Below are positions 35,671 through 44,986 of a DNA stretch of 64,000 nucleotides, one piece after another; the first letter of the stretch is position 1, and each line of letters starts with the position of its first letter. Source of the DNA: Arhodomonas sp052060015 (GTDB taxonomy: Bacteria > Pseudomonadota > Gammaproteobacteria > Nitrococcales > Nitrococcaceae); the NCBI RefSeq assembly GCF_052060015.1, contig NZ_JBPODZ010000003.1, forward strand, positions 124,001-188,000, given 5' to 3'. The notes under the pieces are model-generated. The model was not told the DNA's origin. It searched no databases and saw only the letters and a list, made by a program, of their open reading frames with translations. Both the position numbers and the translations under genes were made by a program.

Positions 35671-36792
35671 ATGTCCGGTCCCCTAGAACATTATCGCGAG
35701 GTGCTCGGGTGCGGCGAGTTCGTGGCCGATCCGGCCCAGGCCCGGGCGGTGGAGGCGCTGGATGACCTCCACCGACGGCTGGTGACCGCGCCGGAGTCGG
35801 CGTCGCCGGGCCCGGGGGGGCTCCGGGGGCTGCTGCGACGCCTGCGCGGCGGGGCCCCGGAACGGGACCCGGAACCCGGCGTGTACCTTTGGGGCGGGGT
35901 CGGCCGGGGTAAGACCTGGCTGATGGACATCTTCTACGAGTGCCTGCCCTTCGAGGACAAGCGCCGGCTGCATTTCCACCGCTTCATGCGCGCGGTGCAT
36001 GATCGGCTGAAGGCCCTGCGCGAGCGCCAGGATCCGCTCGAGATCATCGCCGAAGAGTGGGCGGCGGACACCCGGGTGTTGTGCTTCGACGAGTTCTTCG
36101 TCTCCGACATCGCCGACGCCATGATCCTCGCGGGGCTGCTGCGCGGCCTGTTCCGCCGGGGGGTGACCCTGGTGGCGACCTCCAACATCCCGCCGGCGGA
36201 GCTCTACCGCGACGGCCTGCAGCGCGAGCGCTTCATACCCGCCATCGAGCTCCTCGAGCGACACACGCAGGTGATTAACGTCGATGGTGACACCGACTAT
36301 CGGCTGCGCTTCCTGGAGCAGGCGGAGATCTACCATACCCCGCTGGACGAGGGGGCGGATGCCGTCCTCGCCGAGGATTTCGACCATGTCCGCCCGGAGG
36401 GCAGCCCGGTGGAACGGGACACCACCCTCGAGGTGGAGGGCCGCGAGATCGCAGTACGACGCCTCGGCGAGGGGGTGGTCTGGTTCGACTTCGATGCCGT
36501 CTGCCGGGGGCCGCGCAGCCAGAATGACTACATCGAGATCGCCCGTCAGTTCCACACCGTGGTGATCTCCGGCGTGCCGGTCTTCGAGCGGGACAGCGAG
36601 GACGATGCCCGGCGGTTCATCAATCTGGTCGACGAGTTCTATGACCGGGCGGTGAAGCTCATCGTCTCCGCGGCGGCGCAGCCCGACGCCCTCTATCGCG
36701 GCCGCAGGTTGGGCTTTGAATTCGAGCGCACCGCGAGCCGGCTCATCGAGATGCAGTCGCGCAGTTACCTGGCCCTGCCCCACCGCCCCTGA
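35671..36792 (+). CDS. zapE: AFG1-like cell division ATPase ZapE
   Basis: The 373-residue P-loop ATPase has Walker A WGGVGRGKTWLMD near residue 74 and Walker B VLCFDEFFVSD near 137. Sensor region LVATSNIPP and an Arg-rich C-terminal segment of the AFG1 family complete the fold. In E. coli ZapE binds FtsZ and is needed for division under heat or low oxygen. The ATG follows GGGAGGTAGC. It is convergent with the gsp operon, 12 bases from gspN. Confidence 0.92.
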   Translation: MSGPLEHYREVLGCGEFVADPAQARAVEALDDLHRRLVTAPESASPGPGGLRGLLRRLRGGAPERDPEPGVYLWGGVGRGKTWLMDIFYECLPFEDKRRLHFHRFMRAVHDRLKALRERQDPLEIIAEEWAADTRVLCFDEFFVSDIADAMILAGLLRGLFRRGVTLVATSNIPPAELYRDGLQRERFIPAIELLERHTQVINVDGDTDYRLRFLEQAEIYHTPLDEGADAVLAEDFDHVRPEGSPVERDTTLEVEGREIAVRRLGEGVVWFDFDAVCRGPRSQNDYIEIARQFHTVVISGVPVFERDSEDDARRFINLVDEFYDRAVKLIVSAAAQPDALYRGRRLGFEFERTASRLIEMQSRSYLALPHRP

Positions 36793-36804
36793 ACGCAACG
36801 GCGC

Positions 36805-37611
36805 TCAATCGCCGGCGCGCTGGCTCGCGCGCAGGCCGCTTCCGTCCAGGTTACCGCTGGCCTCCACTACCGTGGTCCCACCGGGGTTGGCGAGCCCCAG
36901 CGAGCGGCCCACCGCCTCCCCGTCACCGGGGTGTTCCGGGTCGGGCTGGATCCGCGCCTGCAGCCGGAAGGCGCCATCGCCCTCCACCGTGAGGGTGCCG
37001 TCGAGGGTGAGCGGCCCATTCCGGGCGGTGAGCTCGCCGTCCACGCCATCGCCATCCCGCGGCCGCAACCGAAGGTGGATATCCCCCAGGGGCCGCTCGG
37101 CGCCGAGGTAGAGCGAGGCACCGCGCCAGGACAGCAGCCCTTCGGCGCTCACCAGCCGTTCCCCTTCCATGGCCAGGTGACGGAGGTTCGCCTCCACCCG
37201 CCCGTTGGCCACCGGCGCGAGGGCGCCCCGGCGCAGCCAGCCGAGCAGGGTGTCCACGTCCATGTCGGCGCGCACATCCTCGAGCCGCAGCCGCCCGCCG
37301 GGGCCCATGGCGATATGCCCATCCAGGGTGCCGTCGTCCCCGGGCCGGCCCCGGAGATCCAGTGCCAGGCGGGCCCGGAGCAGGGCGCCGGCATCTACCC
37401 GCCAACCCACGTCACGGATGAGCTGGCCGTTGACGCGGACCGCCCCCGCGCCACCGTTCCAGAGACTGCCCTGGGGTTCGTGGACGTCGGCGGGTACGCG
37501 GCCCTCCAGCAGTGACCAGGCTACGCCGACCGGTGCCAGGAGCACCGCGGCCAGGGCGAAGGCGGTCAGGAACAGCAGGCCCCATGCGAGCCCCCGGAAC
37601 AGGCGTCTCAT
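36805..37611 (-). CDS. gspN: Type II secretion system protein N
   Basis: The 268-residue protein is the last gene of the gsp operon. It has a membrane anchor (about 11-33), then a beta-rich periplasmic part with the GspN pattern, such as EPQGSLWNGGAGAVRVNG near residues 44-61 and LSWRGASLYLGAERPLGDI. GspN is an accessory inner-membrane component linked to the secretin; not all systems have it. The start overlaps the gspM stop (ATGA). Confidence 0.85.
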   Translation of the reverse strand: MRRLFRGLAWGLLFLTAFALAAVLLAPVGVAWSLLEGRVPADVHEPQGSLWNGGAGAVRVNGQLIRDVGWRVDAGALLRARLALDLRGRPGDDGTLDGHIAMGPGGRLRLEDVRADMDVDTLLGWLRRGALAPVANGRVEANLRHLAMEGERLVSAEGLLSWRGASLYLGAERPLGDIHLRLRPRDGDGVDGELTARNGPLTLDGTLTVEGDGAFRLQARIQPDPEHPGDGEAVGRSLGLANPGGTTVVEASGNLDGSGLRASQRAGD

Positions 37612-38099
37612 GAGGCCTCCCTGGTAAGCACTAGCCGGGCGTCGACACGGCCGGGTTCTTCGGCGGAGCGGATGGCGGCGGACTCGGTGGCCACGCCATG
37701 GTCCTCGCGGAGGGTGCCGAGCCAGCGGACCAGGGTGTTGAAGCCCACCCCGGAGAGCACGATCCGCACCCGCCGGTCCCCGGAGGGCTCGATCCGCTCG
37801 ACCCCCTGGTCGAGCCCCGCCCCCCGGGCGCTGTCATCGGCCAGGGCGTAGAGCGCCCGCTGTTCGGCCGGCGCCGCTTCGCTGCCGCCGTCCTCGCGCA
37901 GGGCCGTCACCAGCGAGCGATGGTCGCGCATCCACTGGAGGTCCTGGCGTTGCTCGTCGATGCGGGCCTCCAGGGCGGGCAGCGCCTGGCGCGGCGGCAG
38001 CCACACCAGGAAGTAGAACGCCATCACCGCCAGGGCCACGAGGCCGAGGGTCACCGTGCGCCGTTCCCGGGGCGCGAGCTCGTGCCACCAACGCCTCAT
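37608..38099 (-). CDS. gspM: Type II secretion system protein M
   Basis: The 163-residue bitopic protein starts MRRWWHELAPRERRTV, has one membrane helix (about 16-34), a periplasmic coiled coil (about 38-65) and a small ferredoxin-like C-terminal domain (about 85-160). GspM partners with GspL in the inner-membrane platform. It overlaps gspL upstream and gspN downstream by four bases each. Confidence 0.9.
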   Translation of the reverse strand: MRRWWHELAPRERRTVTLGLVALAVMAFYFLVWLPPRQALPALEARIDEQRQDLQWMRDHRSLVTALREDGGSEAAPAEQRALYALADDSARGAGLDQGVERIEPSGDRRVRIVLSGVGFNTLVRWLGTLREDHGVATESAAIRSAEEPGRVDARLVLTREAS

Positions 38100-39307
38100 G
38101 CGCCGTCCCTCACGTCCAGCCGGGCGTTCGCGCCGCCGCCGGCATTGTCCGCGGAGCGCACCTCCACCTCGAGCCCGCGCTCCTCGAGGCGGCGTTTGAG
38201 GCCCTCCACCGCCTGCAGGCCCGGGACGCTGATCTCCACATCCAGGGCGCCGCCGCCGTAGCCGAGGGAGGTAAGCCGTACCTCCCGCCCCGCCGTGGCC
38301 GGCGCCAGCCGCTGGAGCAGGGTCAGCAGGGCCTCCGCCGGCGGTCCGTCATCGCCACTGCCGCGCAGCGCCTGCAGTCGGTTCTCCATCTGCCGGCGCG
38401 GATACAGCGGCGTGCCCGCATCGGGGAAGGAGTCGTGGAAGATGCGCTCCATCTCCGCCTGCTGGTCGGCGGCGGTGGCCTCCAGGTGATAGTAGGTCAG
38501 CCAGTTGTTCGCGGCGTCGGCGAGTACGACGCCGGCGAGCAATACGGCCGCCGCACGCCATATTCGCCAGTGCCCCGCTAGCCGTCCGGAGCCGACCCCC
38601 GCCGGGCGCAGGCCCACGGCGGAGCGCGGATCGAGGTGCAGCGCCATCAGTGCGAGGGGGTCCTCACAGCGGTGGCACTCCACCGGAAGGGGCTGTGCCG
38701 CGAGCTCCGGGTCTTCGCCGGCGCCGAGATAGACGACCAGCCGTTCGGGGGTGGCCTCCCCGTCGTCCTCCGCCAGAGCGGACTCGAGGAACAGCGCCAG
38801 GTTGCCGGCATCACAAGCGAATCCCCGGGCCGCCGCCGTGCGTACCCGGGCGAGCCCATCGCTTACCAGCACCGTCCAGGCGTCCTTGTGCCAGGGCAGC
38901 GCCAGGTAGTCCGGGTAGAGCTGCTCGGCGGCCAGACCGGCCTCGGCGAGGGTCTCCTCCCAGTGCCCGAGCAGGCGCCGGGCGACGACGGCGACGGGGA
39001 CGCCGCCGTCGCGCCCGCGCTCGCCGACGGCGAAGTGCAGCGTGTCCACGTCCTCGCTGAGCCGGTCCTCCAGCGCCCAGGGCACGGCGCGGAGCAGCCG
39101 CTGGCGGTTGCGCACCGGCAGGTGCACGCGGGTGGTGAGCACGTCCGTCCCCGGCACCAGCGCCATCACCCGGTGCCCCCGGGCGGCTTCCGCCGGCGTC
39201 TCGGCGGCGGCAACCAGCGAACCGGTGCTGTCCTGGCAACGCCAGTCCAGGGGGTGCTCGGCATTACCGGTGAGTTGAACGATCAGGCGGGGACGCATGG
39301 AGGGCAT
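38096..39307 (-). CDS. gspL: Type II secretion system protein L
   Basis: The 403-residue protein has the GspL layout: an actin-like cytoplasmic domain (about 1-230, with LRAVPWALEDRLSEDVDTLHFAV), a membrane helix (about 245-265), and a periplasmic ferredoxin-like domain (about 320-390). GspL recruits the ATPase GspE to the platform and pairs with GspM. ATG at 39307 or 39298 could start it, as could a TTG at 39334; I chose 39307 for its upstream GGTGAC. The stop overlaps gspM. Confidence 0.9.
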   Translation of the reverse strand: MPSMRPRLIVQLTGNAEHPLDWRCQDSTGSLVAAAETPAEAARGHRVMALVPGTDVLTTRVHLPVRNRQRLLRAVPWALEDRLSEDVDTLHFAVGERGRDGGVPVAVVARRLLGHWEETLAEAGLAAEQLYPDYLALPWHKDAWTVLVSDGLARVRTAAARGFACDAGNLALFLESALAEDDGEATPERLVVYLGAGEDPELAAQPLPVECHRCEDPLALMALHLDPRSAVGLRPAGVGSGRLAGHWRIWRAAAVLLAGVVLADAANNWLTYYHLEATAADQQAEMERIFHDSFPDAGTPLYPRRQMENRLQALRGSGDDGPPAEALLTLLQRLAPATAGREVRLTSLGYGGGALDVEISVPGLQAVEGLKRRLEERGLEVEVRSADNAGGGANARLDVRDGA

Positions 39308-39337
39308 TGTCACCGAAACAGGGTTCCGCGCCAACGG

Positions 39338-40282
39338 TCATGGCAATACGGGGCGGCGCGCCAGCACGGGGATGGCCCCTGTGGAGGGGCGCTGGAGTAT
39401 CGACTGCCAACGCTGCTCGATCCGGTCCAGGGTGACAATGGCGGTGACCCGGAAATACTCGCTGTCCACCCGGTACCAGCCCCGCGGGATCTCCGGCTGG
39501 GCCAGGGTGGGTGCCAGGCGTAACGCCTCGTCCACGCTGGCCAGGGGCTCCTCCTCGCGGGCGGCGGTGAGGGCGCGGATGTCGTCCGCCGACACGCCCG
39601 GGTGGAGCCGCTCCAGGAGCCCCGGTGGGGCGGTATTGAGATTGATGCCGCTGGCTTCCGCGGGCAGGGCGGTGACGTATCCCGACAGGCCATCCATTAC
39701 CTCATCGGTGACGCCACGAACCAGGCGCAGCTCCGAGACCTCGGCCATGGGGGCATTGGCGCTGCGGTAGGGGGGCTCGCGCCGGGTGTAGTAGTCGTCC
39801 TCAGCCCCACCGGGGAAGGCGGGCTGGAGGTCGTCGTCGATCCAATCCACCGCGGCGGCGGCCACCCCGGCGGCATCCGCTTCCGGGTCCGCGGCGGTTA
39901 CCAGTCGCTCGAGGATCGCCGTCGTGCGTTCCCGGCGCGACTCGTCGCCCGCCAGGGCGTTAAGGTTGAGTCGCCCCTGGAGGTCGGTGATGTGTACCCG
40001 GATGGTGGCACCGCCCTCGGTGACCGGCGGCAGGGTCCCGGCCCAGCGGTCCGTGGGGCCGTCGGTGTCGTTGCCCTCGCGGTCACGATGCAGGAGCTCG
40101 ATGGCCACCGCCTCCGCTGCCAGGGCATAGTGCCAGGACTGGCCGTCGGCGAGGGTGTTCTGGGTCCGACGGACCGCGAGGTGCTCATCGGCGAGCATGG
40201 CGGTGGCCGCCGTGGCCGCCAATGCGGTGACCAGCAGTGCGGTGATCAGCGCCGCGCCGTGGTTCCGTTGCCGCATGGTCAT
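39338..40282 (-). CDS. gspK: Type II secretion system minor pseudopilin K
   Basis: The 314-residue protein starts MTMRQRNHG then AALITALLVTALAA, a prepilin-type N-terminus without the Glu5 of other pseudopilins, as is normal for GspK. The large inserted alpha domain follows, with INLNTAPPGLLERLHP typical of GspK. It caps the pseudopilus tip with GspI and GspJ. The start overlaps the gspJ stop (ATGA). Confidence 0.92.
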   Translation of the reverse strand: MTMRQRNHGAALITALLVTALAATAATAMLADEHLAVRRTQNTLADGQSWHYALAAEAVAIELLHRDREGNDTDGPTDRWAGTLPPVTEGGATIRVHITDLQGRLNLNALAGDESRRERTTAILERLVTAADPEADAAGVAAAAVDWIDDDLQPAFPGGAEDDYYTRREPPYRSANAPMAEVSELRLVRGVTDEVMDGLSGYVTALPAEASGINLNTAPPGLLERLHPGVSADDIRALTAAREEEPLASVDEALRLAPTLAQPEIPRGWYRVDSEYFRVTAIVTLDRIEQRWQSILQRPSTGAIPVLARRPVLP

Positions 40283-40875
40283 CCCGTCCCCGGCAACAGG
40301 AAGACCCGCTCGAGCTCGCCGTAACGGGGGTGGACCAGGCGGATGGCCACTGCCCGGGGCAGGGCCGTCGACGTGACGGCGGCCCCCGCCGGTGGCCACC
40401 GCTGGGCCCAGGTATCGTCGGTGAGGAAGTAGAATGACAGTTCCTCCGCGCCGTCCAGCAGGCGGCTCGCCTGCGCCTGCGGGTCATAGCCGCTGTCCAC
40501 CGCTGTGTAGCTGAACCGGGTGAGCGCCCCGTCCTCCACGCCGTAGGCGACCCGGCGCAGTCCGCTACGCGGCAGCCCCATGGGGTTCGGGTAGCCGCCG
40601 CGCACCAGCATCAGCCGCCCGTCCTCGATGTGCAGGGGAGGGCGGCGGTCGCCGAGCCGGTCACGATAGCCGCGGGCGACGATACTGCGCAGGTCCCGGG
40701 CGAGCAGGGTGAATGCGGTCTGAAGCTCGCCGAGGGCGGCGGTCTCCTCGGCCACCCGTTCGCGGCCGGCGACCACCGCCTGGAGGCCGGAATAGGCCAT
40801 CGCCGAGACCACCGCGAACACCGCCACGGCGACCACCAGCTCGATCAGGGTGAAGCCGCGGCTGCCCCCGCTCAC
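40279..40875 (-). CDS. gspJ: Type II secretion system minor pseudopilin J
   Basis: The 198-residue pseudopilin carries the prepilin peptidase site SRG/FTLIE and a hydrophobic helix, then a GspJ-type globular domain (ARDLRSIVARGYRD; ELSFYFLTDDTWAQRWPP). It forms part of the pseudopilus tip. Its start overlaps gspI and its stop overlaps gspK, each by four bases. Confidence 0.93.
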   Translation of the reverse strand: MSGGSRGFTLIELVVAVAVFAVVSAMAYSGLQAVVAGRERVAEETAALGELQTAFTLLARDLRSIVARGYRDRLGDRRPPLHIEDGRLMLVRGGYPNPMGLPRSGLRRVAYGVEDGALTRFSYTAVDSGYDPQAQASRLLDGAEELSFYFLTDDTWAQRWPPAGAAVTSTALPRAVAIRLVHPRYGELERVFLLPGTG

Positions 40876-41243
40876 GGTGTTAGCTCCGGGTCGCGCAGCA
40901 GCCCTTGCAGGGTGTGAACGCTATCCCCTTCGCCGGCGGGCGCGCCCACGGCGATGCGGACGCGGCGGACCGACGGGAACTGGGTCTCCTCGACGGTGAT
41001 GGTAAGCGGCCATTCCCGCCCCGCCATGGTGCGGCTGCGGGTGCGCCGTCCGGTCTCCCAGGCGCCGTCCGCCTGCATCTCCGTGAGCTCGTTGTCGGCC
41101 ACCCAGTGGGCGAAGGTGCGCTCGCGCAGCCCGGCGGCGGATCCGGTGGTCACCGTAGCCGCCTGGATCGCGGCGGACAGCGCGATGGCGAGCACCGCCA
41201 GGGCCACCACCACCTCGATCAGGGTGAATCCGTCAGCGCGCAC
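40872..41243 (-). CDS. gspI: Type II secretion system minor pseudopilin I
   Basis: The 123-residue protein has a very short leader, MRADG/FTLIEVVVALAVLA, followed by WVADNELTEMQ (the GspI signature region) and a compact C-terminal domain. It initiates the pseudopilus tip complex. The start lies inside the last 11 bases of gspH. Confidence 0.93.
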   Translation of the reverse strand: MRADGFTLIEVVVALAVLAIALSAAIQAATVTTGSAAGLRERTFAHWVADNELTEMQADGAWETGRRTRSRTMAGREWPLTITVEETQFPSVRRVRIAVGAPAGEGDSVHTLQGLLRDPELTP

Positions 41244-41760
41244 CGGCGGTCTCCCCGGCCTCGAGGCTGAGCCGTCCGTCGGCGAAGCCCTCCAGGGACC
41301 AGCGCCGGTCGGTGCCGGTGTTCCGGAGCTCCAGGGTGAACGGGGTCACCTCCCCACTGGGGTAGAAGACCAGCGACGGTGCCGGGTCCTTGTCCGCGTC
41401 GTCGCCGTCGTCCCCGGGGGCTCGGGCGGTCCGCCCGTCCGCCGAGACCGTCAGCCGCAGGTTCCCCGGCATCCGTGTCTCGCCCAGGGCACGGTCCCCC
41501 TCGAGGGGCTGCCAGGCGCCGTCGGCGGCGAGCAGGAAGGTATAGCGCTCGGGCTCGATCCGGACCCCGAGGGGGCGGCTCCGGAGGATGCTCTCGTCAC
41601 GGGCGAGCTCGAGGCGGGCGAGGAGCTGCGCGGCGATTCGCTGGCCCTCCTCGGAGCCGGTAGGGGCCAGCCGCAGCACCGCCAGGGAGAGGATGACCCC
41701 CATGATCACCAGCACCACGAGGATTTCCAGCAGCGTGAAGCCGCGGTCCGGGCTCATCAC
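41233..41760 (-). CDS. gspH: Type II secretion system pseudopilin H
   Basis: The 175-residue pseudopilin has the leader MMSPDRG/FTLLE and helix LVVLVIMGVILSLAVLRL, then a beta-rich GspH domain (ARDESILRSRPLGVRIEPERYTF; LVFYPSGEVTPFTLEL). An acidic insert (DDGDDADKD, about 130) is an unusual loop. It links the tip complex to the GspG shaft. The start overlaps the gspG stop. Confidence 0.92.
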   Translation of the reverse strand: MMSPDRGFTLLEILVVLVIMGVILSLAVLRLAPTGSEEGQRIAAQLLARLELARDESILRSRPLGVRIEPERYTFLLAADGAWQPLEGDRALGETRMPGNLRLTVSADGRTARAPGDDGDDADKDPAPSLVFYPSGEVTPFTLELRNTGTDRRWSLEGFADGRLSLEAGETAGAR

Positions 41761-42209
41761 CCCGATTCGAGGTTGCGGGAGCTGATGTCCCGGTCGGGGC
41801 CGTCACCGCCGGGCCGGTTGTCGGCGCCCAGGGTAAGGACCTCGATGCCGCCGTCGCCGTCCTCCGGCCCCAGGTACTCGTAGGGGTTGCCCCACGGATC
41901 CTTTGGCAGCTCCCGTAGATAGCCGCCGCTTTGCCAGTTCTCCGGCACCGGCGGGGTATCGGGGCGCTCCACCAGCGCCTCCAGCCCCTGGGCGGAGGTG
42001 GGGTAACGGAAGTTGTCCAGCTTGTACATCTCCAGGGCGTTCTCGATGGTGCGCAGGTCGTGCTTGGCCTTGGTCAGCCGGGCCTTCTCCGGGTTGTCCA
42101 TGATGTTGGGGACGGCAAAGGCCACCAGGATGCCGAGGATGACCACCACCACCATCACCTCGATCAGGGTGAAGCCAGACTGGTGCCGTGTCCTGTGTTG
42201 CGCGTGCAT
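41757..42209 (-). CDS. gspG: Type II secretion system major pseudopilin G
   Basis: The 150-residue major pseudopilin has leader MHAQHRTRHQSG/FTLIE and helix VMVVVVILGILVAFAVPNIM. The conserved GspG domain follows: TIENALEMYKLDNFRYPT, LPKDPWGNPYEYLGP and the calcium-site acidic loop near the C-terminus. It polymerises into the pseudopilus that pushes substrates through the secretin. A 20-base gap precedes it after gspF. Confidence 0.96.
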   Translation of the reverse strand: MHAQHRTRHQSGFTLIEVMVVVVILGILVAFAVPNIMDNPEKARLTKAKHDLRTIENALEMYKLDNFRYPTSAQGLEALVERPDTPPVPENWQSGGYLRELPKDPWGNPYEYLGPEDGDGGIEVLTLGADNRPGGDGPDRDISSRNLESG

Positions 42210-42229
42210 GGGCGTGCATCTCTCCGTGG

Positions 42230-43447
42230 TCAGCGACCGACCAGTTGGTTGAGCTCGAAGATGGGCAGGAGTATCGACAATACAATGACCAGGACGACGC
42301 TGCCCATGATCACGATGAGCAGCGGCTCGAAGAGCGCGAGCAGTGTGCCGATGAGCCCGTCGATCTCGCGCTCCTGGCTGATGGCGGCACGCTCGAGCAT
42401 GCCCTCCAGGTCGCCGCCGGTCTCGCCGCTGGCGATGAGGTGGACGGTCATCGGCGGGAACTGGCCGCTCGCCTCCAGGGCCGGGGCGATGGCGGCGCCC
42501 TCGCGGATCCGCGAGGCGGCCTCGCTGACCGCCTCGCGCATGGGTAGATTGGCGATTACCCCGGCGGAGATCCGCAGTGCCTCGAGCACGGCTACCCCGC
42601 TGCCGATCAGGATGCTGAAGGTGCGCGCGAAGCGCGCGGTGTTCAGGCCCCGGGCGAGGCGGCCGAGCAGTGGCAGGCGCAGGATCAGGGCATGGACGCG
42701 GTGGCGGAACCCCGGTCGGCGGAGGCCCACGGCAAAGGCGACCGCCGCCAGCGCCCCCGCCACCACCAGCGCCGGGCCCCAGTCCCGGAGGAAGTCGCTG
42801 GTGGCGATGAGCCCCCGGGTCAGTGCCGGCAGCTCCTGGCCGGTGTCGGTGAACACGCGGGTCACCTTGGGCACCACGTACGTGAGCAGCAGGGCCACCA
42901 CTGCCACCGAGACAACCACCAGGGCGATCGGATAGATCAGCGCCTGCTGGATGCGCTGTCGCATCTGCTGGCGTTTCTCCACGTAGTCCGCCAGCCGTTC
43001 CAGGACCAGATCCAGGTGACCGGTGTGCTCGCCGGCGGCCACCGTGGCGCGGTAGAGCTCGCTGAACACCCGGGGGAAGGCGGCAAGCCCGTCCGCCAGG
43101 GTGTGTCCCTCCACCACCCGGGCCCGCACGCCGGTGACCAGTCGGCGCATGGCGGCGCGCTCGCTCTGCCGGGCCACCGCACGCAATGCCTCCTCCAGGG
43201 GGGTTCCGGAGCCCACCAGGGTGGCCAGCTGGCGGGTGAACAGCGTCAGCTCCGAGGCGCGGATGCGCCCGCCGCGACCACCGAGGCCGCCCCCGCTGCG
43301 CCGCCGCTCCCGGACCTCGTCCACCTCCAGTGGGACCAGGCCGCGCTCGCGGAGTTGTTGCCGGATCTGGCGGGGACTGTCCCCCTCCAGGACGCCGCCG
43401 GTCTCCCGGCCCCGCGCGTCCACTGCGGTGTACTCGTACGCCGCCAT
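42230..43447 (-). CDS. gspF: Type II secretion system inner-membrane platform protein F
   Basis: The 405-residue protein has two repeated GspF domains (about 70-195 and 275-395) and three membrane helices (near 172-192, 223-242 and 378-398). FTRQLATLVGSGTPLEEALRAV and FARTFSILIGSGVAVLEALRIS mark the two repeats. The N-terminal MAAYEYTAVDARGRETGG is the typical GspF start. It couples GspE to pseudopilus assembly. It begins 6 bases after the gspE stop. Confidence 0.96.
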   Translation of the reverse strand: MAAYEYTAVDARGRETGGVLEGDSPRQIRQQLRERGLVPLEVDEVRERRRSGGGLGGRGGRIRASELTLFTRQLATLVGSGTPLEEALRAVARQSERAAMRRLVTGVRARVVEGHTLADGLAAFPRVFSELYRATVAAGEHTGHLDLVLERLADYVEKRQQMRQRIQQALIYPIALVVVSVAVVALLLTYVVPKVTRVFTDTGQELPALTRGLIATSDFLRDWGPALVVAGALAAVAFAVGLRRPGFRHRVHALILRLPLLGRLARGLNTARFARTFSILIGSGVAVLEALRISAGVIANLPMREAVSEAASRIREGAAIAPALEASGQFPPMTVHLIASGETGGDLEGMLERAAISQEREIDGLIGTLLALFEPLLIVIMGSVVLVIVLSILLPIFELNQLVGR

Positions 43448-43453
43448 GGTGCG

Positions 43454-44986
43454 TCAGCCCTCCGTGGTGACCCGCACCACCTCCTCCAGGGTGGTCTCGC
43501 CGGCCAGTACCCGGTGAAGGCCGTCGCTGCGCAGCGACGGCGTGCGTTGCCGGGCATGGGCCTCCATGGCCTGCTCGCCGGCGCCGTCATGGATCTGCGT
43601 GCGGAGGGTCTCGTCGACGATCACCAGCTCGAAGAGGCCGGCTCGGCCCCGGTAGCCGAGCTGATTGCACTGCGCGCAACCCACCGCCCGGTAGAGAGTG
43701 GGCGGCCTGGAGGCATCCACACCGAGGCTGGCGCACTCCGCTGGCCCTGCCGTGTAGGCGCTGCGGCAGGCGGGGCAGAGCCGTCGCACCAGGCGTTGGG
43801 CCAGTACCCCCACCAGGCTGGAGGACAGCAGGAACGGCTCCACGCCCATGTCCCGCAGTCGGGTGACCGCGCCGATCGCGGTGTTGGTGTGCAGCGTCGA
43901 GAGCACCATGTGGCCGGTCAGCGAGGCCTGTACCGCGATCTCCGCGGTCTCGAGGTCGCGTATCTCTCCGACCATGACCACGTCGGGGTCCTGGCGGAGG
44001 ATGGCGCGCAGCCCGCGGGCGAAGCTCATGTCCACCCGCAGGTTCACCTGGGTCTGGCCGATGCCGTCGAGGTAGTACTCGATGGGGTCCTCCACGGTGA
44101 GGATGTTGCGGCTGCGGTCGTTGAGGCGGCTGATGGCCGCGTACAGCGTGGTGGTCTTGCCTGAGCCCGTGGGGCCGGTCACCAGCAGGATGCCGTGGGG
44201 GCGGTGGATCAGCGCATCCACCTCGTCACGCAGGGCCCCGTCCATGCCGAGCTGCTCCAGGTCCAGGCGGCCCGCCTGCTTGTCGAGCAGCCGCAGGACC
44301 ACGCGCTCGCCGTGGCCACCGGGCAGGGTGGAGACCCGCACGTCCACCGCGCGCCCGGCGATGCGCAGGGAGATGCGGCCGTCCTGGGGGACACGCTTCT
44401 CCGCGATATCCAGCCGCGCCATGACCTTGATGCGGGAGACCAGCAGCGGGGCCATGCGTCGCGGCGGCTGCAGGACCTCGCGGAGCATGCCGTCGATGCG
44501 GAAGCGCACCGTCAGCCGGCTCTCGAAGGGCTCGATATGGACATCCGAGGCGCCCTCGCGGATGGCCTCGGTGAGCAGGGCGTTGATCAGCCGGATGATG
44601 GGGGCGTCGTCCTCACTCTCGAGGAGGTCCTCCGGCTCCGGGATGGATTCGGCGAGCCGCGAGAGGTCCACCTCGTCGCCGAGGTCCTCCATCGCCTGCA
44701 TGGTCTCGCCGGTACGGGTCTCGTAGGCCTGCTGCAGCAGCCGCTCGAAGGCCTCCTCGTCGAGCCGCTCGATGGTGAGCGGCACGCCCAGGCTCCGGCG
44801 GAGCTCGGCGATCACGCTCACCGGGACGCCCGGCCGACAGGCAATGCGCGCCCCGCTGTCGGTACGCTCGCGGAGCAGCACGCCGTGGCGACGGGCGAAG
44901 CCGAAGGAAGGCCCGTCGCCACCGCCGGTGTCTCGCTCGGGTTCGCCCGAATACTCCGTCAACGGCTGCTCGGCCATGACATTCAT
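43454..44986 (-). CDS. gspE: Type II secretion system ATPase E
   Basis: The 510-residue cytoplasmic hexameric ATPase has Walker A GPTGSGKTTTLYAAI, the Asp box EDPIEYYLDG, Walker B DPDVVMVGEIRD and a His box TGHMVLSTLHTN. The zinc-binding tetracysteine region CPAC...CAQC near residue 415 is complete. The N-terminal domain (about 1-130) contacts GspL. It powers pseudopilus extension. The start overlaps the gspD stop (ATGA). Confidence 0.97.
   Translation of the reverse strand: MNVMAEQPLTEYSGEPERDTGGGDGPSFGFARRHGVLLRERTDSGARIACRPGVPVSVIAELRRSLGVPLTIERLDEEAFERLLQQAYETRTGETMQAMEDLGDEVDLSRLAESIPEPEDLLESEDDAPIIRLINALLTEAIREGASDVHIEPFESRLTVRFRIDGMLREVLQPPRRMAPLLVSRIKVMARLDIAEKRVPQDGRISLRIAGRAVDVRVSTLPGGHGERVVLRLLDKQAGRLDLEQLGMDGALRDEVDALIHRPHGILLVTGPTGSGKTTTLYAAISRLNDRSRNILTVEDPIEYYLDGIGQTQVNLRVDMSFARGLRAILRQDPDVVMVGEIRDLETAEIAVQASLTGHMVLSTLHTNTAIGAVTRLRDMGVEPFLLSSSLVGVLAQRLVRRLCPACRSAYTAGPAECASLGVDASRPPTLYRAVGCAQCNQLGYRGRAGLFELVIVDETLRTQIHDGAGEQAMEAHARQRTPSLRSDGLHRVLAGETTLEEVVRVTTEG

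Noticed and set aside
42692..44164. A 490-codon open frame on the plus strand
   Set aside because: It lies antisense to gspF and gspE and looks like a GC-rich mirror frame.
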